The translations under genes were made by a program, and so were the position numbers. Source: Streptomyces shenzhenensis (GTDB taxonomy: Bacteria > Actinomycetota > Actinomycetes > Streptomycetales > Streptomycetaceae). Taken from it: a stretch of DNA of 64,000 bases. The notes under the pieces were generated by a model. That model had not been told where the DNA came from. It ran no database searches and saw only the letters and a program-made list of their open reading frames with translations. Positions 7,785 through 15,374 of this stretch are shown piece after piece. The first letter of the stretch is position 1. Every line of letters starts with the position of its first letter. The stretch covers positions 1 through 64,000 of the forward strand of contig NZ_PENI01000006.1 of assembly GCF_003688995.1 (NCBI RefSeq), read 5' to 3'.

Positions 7785-8153
7785 ATGAACATCACTCTGA
7801 AGCGCCTGCTCGGCGCGACCGCGGCGGTGACCACGGGCGCGGCGGCGCTGCTCGGTGCCGGTGCCGGTACCGCCAGTGCCAAGGGCAGGGTGCACTGCGA
7901 CCGCGCCGAACGGGTCATATGGAGCAGCAACGGGCCCGCCACCGAGGTGATCGCCCACGGGTGCGACCTGCCGGACGACAACCACCGCTGGTACAGAATC
8001 GATATCGACACCCTCGTACACACCCACCACGAGATGGACTATCAGAACGGAAAGGTCGACCGGACCAAGACCTTGCACGACAGAACCGTCAGATGCCTGG
8101 GCCACATCGCCAAGAAGGACACGGTGCTCTGGTTCGGCTGCCCGCCCTCCTGA
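7785..8153 (+). CDS. Small secreted protein, unknown function
   Basis: A 122-residue protein with a clear ribosome site (GGAGG, 7 bases before the ATG). The N-terminus (MNITLKRLLGATAAVTTGAA through ASAKG near residue 33) is a signal peptide with an ASA-K cleavage site. The mature part of about 90 residues has four cysteines (VHCDRAERV, HGCDLPDD, VRCLG, FGCPPS), so two disulfide bonds are possible. It is rich in charged residues and has no recognised domain. It stands alone. Confidence 0.75.
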   Translation: MNITLKRLLGATAAVTTGAAALLGAGAGTASAKGRVHCDRAERVIWSSNGPATEVIAHGCDLPDDNHRWYRIDIDTLVHTHHEMDYQNGKVDRTKTLHDRTVRCLGHIAKKDTVLWFGCPPS

Positions 8154-8731
8154 TCCACCCGCCGAGGACTGCGCTGCGCCTTTTGGACCGCCCGCCCGGC
8201 GGGCCGCACCGCACCGGACGCGACGGGGGCGGCGGAACCGACCGCCGCCCCGGCATCGTCGCCGTCGCCCTTCTCGAAGGGGGTCGGACGGAGGGTCGGA
8301 CGAACTGCACTCCGCACACGCCGACCGTAAACCGCGCAGGTACGGCACCTGGCTGAACGCGCTCCCCACGGAACGCGCTCCCTACGGAACGGGCGCCCGC
8401 CGACGCGGGCGGCGACGCGGGCGGCGACGCGGGCGGCGCAGGGTCTCGGTGGACACGGTCCGCGCCCATATACGCGCCGTGCGCTCGCCGCGGGGCGCTG
8501 CATCGGTGGGGTGAGCGATCGGTGGCCGTCCCTCCTGGGAGCTACGCGCAGGTGCACTCCGTGGAGTGACGATTTCGGGTCGGCGGATCCATAGATTTCA
8601 GGGGTGGGCGCCGCGCTCCAGTCGAGCATCTGGCGCAGGGGCCCTCATGGGGAATGCGGTGCCGAGTTCCTGTCGGACCGCCGCCGCAATCCCCCTCCTT
8701 GTCTCACCCCATGGCCTTTTGGGAGGGCTCG
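8154..8731. other. 578-bp intergenic region with short tandem repeats
   Basis: No gene is supported here. It contains three copies of the 12-bp unit CGACGCGGGCGG at 8401-8436 and an imperfect double of GAACGCGCTCCC around 8357-8390. The promoter of the hydrolase gene at 8732 must lie in the right part. Confidence 0.6.
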
Positions 8732-9652
8732 ATGATGCGCGCAATCAGGGCGACCGCGATGACGGCGCTGTGCTGCACCGTGGCCGGCGCGGGGCTTCTC
8801 GCCCGCGAGGAAGCCACCGCGACGCAGTTGCAGCCGGCATCCGCCACGACCGTACAGAAGGCCCACGGGTCTGCGTTTTCCGGAGCCAGGAAGATTCGCG
8901 TCGCCGGCCATTCGGTGAACGTCTCCTGCTCCGGACGTCCTGCGGCCGGCAGGCCGGTCGTCGTGCTGATGGCCGGAGGGGGCGACGGGTTGGACAAGCT
9001 GGCCGACCTGCAGAAGACCCTGAGCAAGAAGGACAGGGTCTGCTCCTACGACCGGCTCGGCGAAGGCGCGAGCGACCGGCCCGACGGCCTCCAGACCTTC
9101 GCCGACAGCGGAAGGATCCTGACCGCGGTGCTCGACCGGATCGCCGGGGACGGTCCGGTCGTCCTGGCCGGCCACTCGCTCGGCGGGCTGATCGCCGCCC
9201 GGTATGCCCCCGATCATCAGGACAGGGTCAAGGGGCTGGTGTTGATGGACGCCACCATACCGACGTTGAGCGCCGACATTTCGAAGGTGATTCCCGAGTC
9301 GGCCACCGGCCAGGTCGCGGAACTGCGGGCGCAGACCCTCGCGGTGAACGAGGGCCAGAACCCCGAGAAGATCGTCATCGCCGACGCGGAGGTCCGCTCC
9401 GCCGGAGACATTCCCGTGGAGATCATCAAGCACGACAAGCAGTACGACTCGGTTCCCGAATACGGGCCCGCCCTGGAGCGGATGTGGTCCGAGGGCCAGC
9501 GCCGGTGGCGCGCGATATCCAGCCGCAGCACCCTCGGCACCGCCGCCGGAAGCGGTCACTACATCTACGTCGACCGGCCCGACCTCGCGGTCCGTGCCGT
9601 TCAGCGCGTCACCGCACAGGCCGCGGGCCACGGCAGCCGCCCCACCCGGTAG
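8732..9652 (+). CDS. Exported alpha/beta hydrolase
   Basis: A 306-residue protein. The ATG at 8732 follows GGGAGGG by 4 bases; an in-frame ATG at 8654 has no ribosome site. Residues 1-30 form a signal peptide. The fold is an alpha/beta hydrolase: oxyanion segment VVVLMAGGGDG at about 76-86, the nucleophile elbow AGHSLGG with Ser149, an acid near LMDATIP (about 172), and the histidine in GSGHYIYVDRP near the C-terminus. It hydrolyses an unknown ester or amide outside the cytoplasm. It is monocistronic and converges on the two-component operon. Confidence 0.85.
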   Translation: MMRAIRATAMTALCCTVAGAGLLAREEATATQLQPASATTVQKAHGSAFSGARKIRVAGHSVNVSCSGRPAAGRPVVVLMAGGGDGLDKLADLQKTLSKKDRVCSYDRLGEGASDRPDGLQTFADSGRILTAVLDRIAGDGPVVLAGHSLGGLIAARYAPDHQDRVKGLVLMDATIPTLSADISKVIPESATGQVAELRAQTLAVNEGQNPEKIVIADAEVRSAGDIPVEIIKHDKQYDSVPEYGPALERMWSEGQRRWRAISSRSTLGTAAGSGHYIYVDRPDLAVRAVQRVTAQAAGHGSRPTR

Positions 9653-9695
9653 GGCACGGCCCGAACACCCCACCGGCGCCCTACCGTTGGCGGTG

Positions 9696-10358
9696 TCAGG
9701 TGACCAGGCCCTGGCGGTAGGCGTAGACGACCGCCTGGACGCGGTCGCGCAGTCCGATTTTGGTGAGGATGCGGGAGACGAAGGTCTTCACGGTTTCCTG
9801 GCTGATCTGGAGGGTCGCGGCGATCTCGCTGTTGGAGAGGCCGTCGGCGATCTGGCGGAGCACCTCCAGCTCGCGGGGCGTCAGGGGGATGTCGTTCGTG
9901 CTGCCGCCCTCGGCGGGCCGGATCCGGGCGGCGTAGCGGCCCACGAGCTGACGGGTGACCTCGGGGTCGAGCAGGGCCGCGCCGGTGGCCACCGTTCTGA
10001 TGCCGTGCAGGAGTTGGGCGGGGGGTGCGTCCTTGAGGAGGAAGCCGCTGGCACCGGCGCGCAGTGCCTCGTAGACGTACTCGTCCAGGTTGAACGTCGT
10101 CACCACGAGCACCTTCACGGGGTGGTGCACGCCGGCGCCGGCCAGCAGGCGAGTGGCCTCGATGCCGTCGAGCACGGGCATGCGGACGTCCATGACGACG
10201 ACGTCGGGGTGCAGTCGGCGGGCGAGGTCGATCGCGGCCTTCCCGTCCGCGCATTCGCCGGCGACCTCGAGGTCGGGCTGTGCGTCGATGATGGTCACCA
10301 GGCCGGTGCGCACGAGCATCTGGTCGTCGCAGACCAGGACCCGGATCGGGCCGGTCAT
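9696..10358 (-). CDS. NarL/FixJ-family response regulator
   Basis: A 220-residue regulator. The receiver domain (1-120) has Asp11/Asp12, the phosphorylation site Asp57 in VVVMDVRMP, and Lys109 in GFLLKDAPP. A LuxR-type HTH fills 150-212 (LTPRELEVLRQIADGLSN then QETVKTFVSRILTKIG). Its ATG overlaps the histidine kinase stop (ATGA), so kinase and regulator are made together. It is the last gene of the CPBP-kinase-regulator operon. Confidence 0.95.
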   Translation of the reverse strand: MTGPIRVLVCDDQMLVRTGLVTIIDAQPDLEVAGECADGKAAIDLARRLHPDVVVMDVRMPVLDGIEATRLLAGAGVHHPVKVLVVTTFNLDEYVYEALRAGASGFLLKDAPPAQLLHGIRTVATGAALLDPEVTRQLVGRYAARIRPAEGGSTNDIPLTPRELEVLRQIADGLSNSEIAATLQISQETVKTFVSRILTKIGLRDRVQAVVYAYRQGLVT

Positions 10359-11509
10359 GAGGGGTTCCCTGCGGGTATGCGGGCCCGTACCAGGAAGCCG
10401 CCCTCTGCCCGCGGGCCGGCGCTGAAGTCGCCGCCCAGGACGTCGACCCGTTCCCGCAGGCCGGCCAGGCCGCGTCCGCTGCCGCCCGGTGAGGCGGTCC
10501 GTGAGGCGGACGCGTCGGTGCTGACCTCCACGGTGATCTCCTTCTCGGTGTGCTGCACCCGGACCGCGGTGCGGCTGCCGTGCGCGTACTTGAGGGCGTT
10601 CGTGAGTGCTTCCTGGACCACCCGGTAGGCGACGAGGTCGGCGCTGCCCGTCGTCGGTGCGGGCGTGCCCTCCTCGGTGAACTCCACGGGCTGTCCCGCC
10701 TCGCGTGTCTGCTCCACGAGGGTGCGGAGCCGGCCCGCCGACGGGGTCCGGGTGCCGGTGCCGTGGTCGGGGTTGAGGAGGTCGAGCAGATGGCGCAGGT
10801 CACTGATGGCTCGTCGGCCGGTGTCGGTGACGGCGGTGAGGGTCTGGTCGAGGCGGTCGGGTGCGGCGGTCAGATAGCGTGCGGCCTCGGCCTGGACGAC
10901 CATCGCGGTCACGTGGTGGGTCACCACGTCGTGCAACTCGCGGGCGATACGGGTGCGTTCGGCGGTCCTGGTCTCCTGCGCGACACGGCGGCGGCGTTCG
11001 GCCTCCGCGGCCCGCGCCGAACGCAGCCACCCGCCGATGCCCCAGGCGAGGACCAGCGCCAGGTAGAACAACACGAACTCGCCCGGCGACTCACCCGAAC
11101 CGAGCCGGTACAGCGCGAGGGCCAGCACCGCGTACGCCGCCGAGAAACCGAGCGCGGTGGCGCGCCGGTGCCGCTCCATGCGGGAGCCCACGGCCGCCAG
11201 AGCGAAGGGCAGCGCGGTGCCCGCGAGCGAGTGGTAGCCGCGCAGTTGGTCGATGGCGAAGCCCACCGACACCAGCGCCAGACAGGCCACCGGCCACCGC
11301 CGGAACACCGTCAGCGGGAGGCATTCCAGGGCGATGGCCAGAACGGCGAGCGTGTCGAAGGGGCGGGGCGGCAGACCGCCGAGCTGGGTGCCGTGGCTGT
11401 GGAACGCCGGCACCAGCGACGCGGCCAACAGCAGCGGGCCGAGCGGCAGATACCAGGCCGTGATGTCGAATCCGCGCCGCAGCCCGGCAAGCCGCCGAAG
11501 GCTGATCAC
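10355..11509 (-). CDS. Membrane sensor histidine kinase (HisKA_3/NarX type)
   Basis: A 384-residue kinase starting with GTG at 11509, which overlaps the CPBP protease stop as GTGA. The first 150 residues hold about five membrane helices with little outside the bilayer, so it probably senses something in or near the membrane. The H-box RIARELHDVVTHHVTAMVVQ carries the phosphorylated His near residue 190. A HATPase domain lies at about 290-380 with YRVVQEALTNALKYAHG (N box) and GRGLAGLRERV (G box). It should phosphorylate the coupled response regulator. Longer upstream in-frame sequence belongs to the protease gene in another frame. Confidence 0.93.
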   Translation of the reverse strand: MISLRRLAGLRRGFDITAWYLPLGPLLLAASLVPAFHSHGTQLGGLPPRPFDTLAVLAIALECLPLTVFRRWPVACLALVSVGFAIDQLRGYHSLAGTALPFALAAVGSRMERHRRATALGFSAAYAVLALALYRLGSGESPGEFVLFYLALVLAWGIGGWLRSARAAEAERRRRVAQETRTAERTRIARELHDVVTHHVTAMVVQAEAARYLTAAPDRLDQTLTAVTDTGRRAISDLRHLLDLLNPDHGTGTRTPSAGRLRTLVEQTREAGQPVEFTEEGTPAPTTGSADLVAYRVVQEALTNALKYAHGSRTAVRVQHTEKEITVEVSTDASASRTASPGGSGRGLAGLRERVDVLGGDFSAGPRAEGGFLVRARIPAGNPS

Positions 11510-12120
11510 CGGGCGAGTGTAGCGGTGGTGGCGCCGGCTCGTTCGGTGCGCGGGCGGCGGGGCTTGAGATGGCCGCGCCGGTGGGCGAGCCACAGGAACA
11601 CGATGGTCGTCAGCACGCCGAACACCACGGTGTACAGGCTGCCTTCGGGGCCGAAGTCGCCGCCGCTGATCAGCGAGGGGCCCGAGGTGGCGGCGTCCAG
11701 CAGGCCCTGTTGGGTGTCGTTGCCGGAGACCTCGGTGCTGAAGATGCCGCCCAGGGCGAAGTTCCAGCCGAAGTGCAGGCCGATCGGCACCCACAGGGTA
11801 CGGGTGGCGATGTACGCGGCGCCCAGCATGCCGCCGGCCTCGATCGCGATGGCGATCGCACCGACCAGGCCGGCGTGCGGGTTGAGCAGGTGCGCCAGAC
11901 CGAACAGCACACCGGTCAGCGTCAGCGCGATCCACGTCCCGGTGCGTTCCTCGATGATCCGGAACAGGAACCCGCGGTAGAGGAGTTCCTCCGTCACCGC
12001 GGCGGCGGCCATTAAACCCAACAGGCCCACCGCGCCCGTCGGCGAGCCCAGGCCGCCCACCGTGTAGTAGCCGAGGAAGGCCAGGTTCGCGATGACGGCC
12101 CCGCACAGCACCACCCCAGG
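11506..12120 (-). CDS. CPBP-family intramembrane glutamic endopeptidase
   Basis: The CPBP (CAAX-protease/bacteriocin-processing) signature is clear: EELLYRGFLFRIIEE with the catalytic Glu pair, then LFGLAHLLNPH and IGLHFGWNFALGG with the conserved histidines. I place the start at ATG 12120, preceded by AAGGA, giving 204 residues; this is shorter than most family members (250-300) and lacks the first helices, so a start farther upstream in the same frame (up to 12258) or a 5' truncation is possible. Coupling to a sensor kinase by GTGA suggests the protease and the kinase serve one membrane-stress or peptide-sensing pathway. Confidence 0.8.
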   Translation of the reverse strand, partial: PGVVLCGAVIANLAFLGYYTVGGLGSPTGAVGLLGLMAAAAVTEELLYRGFLFRIIEERTGTWIALTLTGVLFGLAHLLNPHAGLVGAIAIAIEAGGMLGAAYIATRTLWVPIGLHFGWNFALGGIFSTEVSGNDTQQGLLDAATSGPSLISGGDFGPEGSLYTVVFGVLTTIVFLWLAHRRGHLKPRRPRTERAGATTATLAR

Positions 12121-12289
12121 CATTTCCTTGCAGGCTCCTTGCAGCACCCTTGCCGGAGGTATCGCGGGCTCGTGAGGGGGTGTGGGGGGGCGGCATGGGC
12201 GGGAGAACAGCGCGCCTCGGCCGCGCGAGCTGCTGGTGGGGTACCTGGGACCCGCCACCTCCTCGGGTTCCGGGGCGTCTCGGGCTTCG

Positions 12290-14254
12290 TCAGGGCCGTA
12301 GGGCCGTTGTCCAGGCGCTGGTTGGGCCGAAGGTCAGGAAACCTGATGCCGCGCCCGCCAGCTCGTCGGCGGCGGGGGTGAGGCGGGCCGCCAGGGTGGT
12401 ACGCAGGGCCTGGTCGTCGAGCTCCAGTGCCGCAGCCGCCGTCAGGCAGCACAGCGCCTCGTACATCAGGTCGGCCGGGGGCTCCGGCAGGGACCGTAGC
12501 GCCGCGTGGGCCTCCTCGGTCCGGCCCGCACCGAGCAGGGCGAGCGGCTGGACCCACGGGCGGTAGGGGCCCCAGTCCTCGGCGAGGTCGACGCGGGCGG
12601 CGGGCGGGCGGCGGCCCGGGCGGAGGGCCAGGGACAGCCGGGTCAGCGGGATCAGGCCCGCCGTCAGGCCGGGCATGCCGCAGCCGTCGAGCGCGGCGTA
12701 CAGGGACCGGTAGGCGCGCTCGGCCTGCGTCGGGGTCGCGGTGGCGGCGGCGCGCAGGGCGGCGTACCCCGTGGTGAACACGGTCACGAGCGGCAGTTCG
12801 TGCCGCCCGGACAGCCGGTCCGCGGCGGCGGCGTGCGCGTCGGCCGCCGCGAAGTCGGCGAGGGCCGCACGGGCCTGCACCCGGATCAGATGGCCGAGCA
12901 CCTCGTAGGTGACCAGGCCGTGCCGGGCGGCGAGCGCGACGAGTTCCGCACCGGTCGCGTCCCGGACCGGGGCGAGGCCGGCGCGGGTGCAGGACTGCAT
13001 GAAGACGCCGTTCAGGGCGAAGGCGAGCAGCGCGGGGTCGTCGAGGCGGCGTGCGCTCTCCTCGGCCTCGCGGGCGGCGGCCGGGCCGCGCGGGGACCGG
13101 GTGCCGCGCATCTCCACGGCGACGGCGGCGAGGAGACGGCAGCGGGTCGCCTCGTACGACGCGTCCGGCGGCAGCGCCGTCAGGGTGCGCTCGGCCGCGG
13201 CGACGATGCGCGACGCCGCCTCCGGGTCGTCGGCGCGGGTCCACAGCGCGGGCACGTCGAAGGCGCCGATGACCCGGGCGGTCAGCTCCGCGTCTCCGGT
13301 CTCCTCCGCCGCGGTCACCGCCGCGAGCCGGTGCTCGCGGGACTCCGCGAGACCGCCGCCGCCGGTGACCGCCAGGTTCCTGAGCAGGCCCACGGTCGAC
13401 TCCAGCCGGGCCCGGGCACCGGCGGCCACCGTGCGGTCGTACGCCTCGGTCGCCCGCGCCCACAACCGGGCCGCCGCCACCGACGGTTCGGCCGGGCCGT
13501 CCAGGCGCGGGTCCTGGGCGAGGATCTCCGCCTCCAGGCGGCGCAGCTCGGGGCCGGGGTCGACGCCGAGCCCGTCGGCCAGGCTCGCGCGGGCGCGGCG
13601 CAGCACGGCGAGCGCGTCCGCCTGCCGGCCCGTGCGGTACAGGGCCAGCGCCAGCAGCCGCCGGGCGTGCTCGCGCCAGGGGTGAGCGGCGGTGTGGGCG
13701 TCGAGGTCGGGCACCGCCTCGGCCGCCCGGCCCAGCGCGAGCAGCGTCTCGGCCCGCCGCTCCACCGCGTGCAGCAGCAGTTCGGTCAGCCGGGCCCGCT
13801 CGCCCCGGCACCATTCCTGGCCGGCGAAGTCGGCGTAGGCGGGCCCGCGCCACAGCGCGAGCGCCGCGTCGAGCCGTTCCAGGGCGCGTTCGGGCCCCAG
13901 CGCGGCGGCGTCGGCGACGGCGTCCTCGAACCGCCGGGCGTCGACGGAGCCGGGCACGGCGCGCAGGACGTACCCGGGTCCCTCGGTGACCAGGAGCCGG
14001 GCCGGCGCCCGCGGCGGCCGCTCCGGCTCCAGGGCGCGGCGCAGATCGCCGACGAAGGTCCGCAGGGCGCCGACGGCGTTCGGCGGCGGTTCCTCCCACA
14101 GGTCGGCGACGAGCCGGTCGACCGGGACGACCCGGCGGCGGGCCACGATCAGCCGGGCCAGCACGGCGCGGTGGCGCGGGCCCTTCAGGGCGACCGCGGC
14201 ACCGTCGCGCTCGGCCCCGACCGCCCCGAGCACCCGGAACACCGTCCGCTCCAT
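12290..14254 (-). CDS. SARP/AfsR-type transcriptional regulator with TPR-like C-terminus
   Basis: A 654-residue regulator. Residues 1-95 form an OmpR-like winged helix (GPRHRAVLARLIVARRRVVP then LWEEPPPNAVGALRTFVGDL), and 100-245 a bacterial transcriptional activation domain (BTAD; DARRFEDAV, ALALWRGPAYADFA, ALYRTGRQADALAVLRRAR). The remaining 400 residues are helical repeats without the P-loop NTPase of full AfsR proteins. SARPs bind direct repeats phased to the DNA helix; exactly such repeats lie in the divergent promoter at 14306-14358. The likely target is the divergent hydrolase gene and itself. The ribosome site and start (GGAGGCGGACGTATG) are tandemly duplicated just upstream. Confidence 0.88.
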   Translation of the reverse strand: MERTVFRVLGAVGAERDGAAVALKGPRHRAVLARLIVARRRVVPVDRLVADLWEEPPPNAVGALRTFVGDLRRALEPERPPRAPARLLVTEGPGYVLRAVPGSVDARRFEDAVADAAALGPERALERLDAALALWRGPAYADFAGQEWCRGERARLTELLLHAVERRAETLLALGRAAEAVPDLDAHTAAHPWREHARRLLALALYRTGRQADALAVLRRARASLADGLGVDPGPELRRLEAEILAQDPRLDGPAEPSVAAARLWARATEAYDRTVAAGARARLESTVGLLRNLAVTGGGGLAESREHRLAAVTAAEETGDAELTARVIGAFDVPALWTRADDPEAASRIVAAAERTLTALPPDASYEATRCRLLAAVAVEMRGTRSPRGPAAAREAEESARRLDDPALLAFALNGVFMQSCTRAGLAPVRDATGAELVALAARHGLVTYEVLGHLIRVQARAALADFAAADAHAAAADRLSGRHELPLVTVFTTGYAALRAAATATPTQAERAYRSLYAALDGCGMPGLTAGLIPLTRLSLALRPGRRPPAARVDLAEDWGPYRPWVQPLALLGAGRTEEAHAALRSLPEPPADLMYEALCCLTAAAALELDDQALRTTLAARLTPAADELAGAASGFLTFGPTSAWTTALRP

Positions 14255-14305
14255 ACGTCCGCCTCCATACGTCCGCCTCCCTGCGTCCGCCGCGACGCCG
14301 CCGCA

Positions 14306-14358
14306 TGCCGATCAGGTGCCGATCAGGGTGCTGATCGGGTGCTGATCGGGTGCTGATT
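14306..14358. promoter_or_regulatory. Five helically phased TGC(C/T)GAT direct repeats, candidate SARP operator
   Basis: TGCCGATC starts at 14306 and 14317, TGCTGATC at 14329 and 14340, and TGCTGATT at 14351. Spacings are 11, 12, 11 and 11 bases. SARP proteins are known to bind heptameric repeats 11 or 22 bases apart. The array lies between the SARP gene and the divergent hydrolase gene. Confidence 0.65.
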
Positions 14359-14379
14359 CGCGGGCGGCAGCCTCGGAGC

Positions 14380-15270
14380 ATGGATTCCCACGACACCACG
14401 ATCCCCGGTTTCGCCCCGCACCGCGTCCTCGTAGCCGACGGCGTCGCCCTGCACGCGGCCGTCGGCGGCAGCGGCAGCCCGGTCGTGCTGCTGCACGGCT
14501 TCCCGCAGACCCACCTGATGTGGCGGCACGTGGCCGCCGACCTCGCCGCCGACCACACCGTCATCTGCCCCGACCTGCGCGGTTACGGCGCGAGCGACAA
14601 ACCCGCCGAGGATCCCGACGGGACCACGTACGCCAAGCGCACCATGGCCGCCGACGTCGTCGCGCTGGCCCGTGCCCTGGGCCACGAGCGGTTCGCCCTG
14701 GCCGGGCACGACCGTGGCGCGCTGGTCGCGTTCCGGGCCGGCCTCGACCATCCGGCGGCGGTCGACCGGCTGGCCCTGCTCGACGTCCTGCCCACCCTCG
14801 ACATGTGGGACGTCCTGCACGGCAGTTCGGCGGCGGTCGCCTTCCATCTCTATCTGATGGCCCAGCCGCCCGGCCTGCCCGAGCAGCTGATCGCCGGGGC
14901 GCCGGACGCCTTCTTCGGTCACTTCCTCGATGTGTGGACCCGGGACCCGGAGGCGATCCCCGCCGCGGTGCGCGCGGTGTATCTGGCGGCGGCGCGGGCC
15001 GCCGTACCGTCCGTGGTCGCCGACTACCGGGCCTCCGCGGGCATCGACGTGGCGCACGACCGCGCCGACCGGGAGTCGGGGGCCGAGCTGCGCATGCCCG
15101 TCACCGTGCTCCAGCAGGACTGGGGCGCCGCCCTCGGCTACGACGCCGCGGCCCTGTGGCGGGCCTGGGCCCCGGACCTGGACCACCGGACCGTCGCCTG
15201 CGGGCACTTCATGGCCGAGGAGGACCCGGCCGCGGTCACCGCGGCGCTGCGCGCCCTCCTGAAGCGCTGA
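14380..15270 (+). CDS. Alpha/beta hydrolase, epoxide hydrolase/haloacetate dehalogenase-like
   Basis: A 296-residue cytoplasmic hydrolase. The ATG at 14380 follows a short GGAG. The motif HGFPQTHLMW (oxyanion, 39-48), the Asp nucleophile in AGHDRGALVAFRAG (Asp111) and the His in CGHFMAEEDP place it in the Asp-nucleophile branch shared by epoxide hydrolases and haloacetate dehalogenases. The HGFPQ and GHDRG pairing is the usual annotation trigger for the dehalogenase-like subgroup; the substrate cannot be told. It is divergent from the SARP gene across the phased repeats, so it is probably SARP-controlled. Confidence 0.85.
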   Translation: MDSHDTTIPGFAPHRVLVADGVALHAAVGGSGSPVVLLHGFPQTHLMWRHVAADLAADHTVICPDLRGYGASDKPAEDPDGTTYAKRTMAADVVALARALGHERFALAGHDRGALVAFRAGLDHPAAVDRLALLDVLPTLDMWDVLHGSSAAVAFHLYLMAQPPGLPEQLIAGAPDAFFGHFLDVWTRDPEAIPAAVRAVYLAAARAAVPSVVADYRASAGIDVAHDRADRESGAELRMPVTVLQQDWGAALGYDAAALWRAWAPDLDHRTVACGHFMAEEDPAAVTAALRALLKR

Positions 15271-15313
15271 ACGCACACACGCAGAGACCCGGGTCATACC
15301 CCCGGACACACGA

Positions 15314-15355
15314 ACGGTCCCGCAGAGCACGGGGAAACGTGCTCCGCGGGACCGT
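15314..15355. terminator. Bidirectional hairpin between convergent genes
   Basis: ACGGTCCCGC at 15314 pairs with GCGGGACCGT ending at 15355, and GAGCACG with CGTGCTC inside it, leaving a GGGAAA-type loop and one bulged base. It sits between the hydrolase stop and the amidase stop. Confidence 0.85.
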
Positions 15356-15374
15356 GTACGACCGTGCGCGACGG

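Noticed and set aside
12012..14564. 850-codon minus-strand frame overlapping the SARP gene
   Set aside because: A frame-shifted translation of the SARP gene with Arg/Pro/Gly-rich composition; the in-frame SARP domains are in the other frame.
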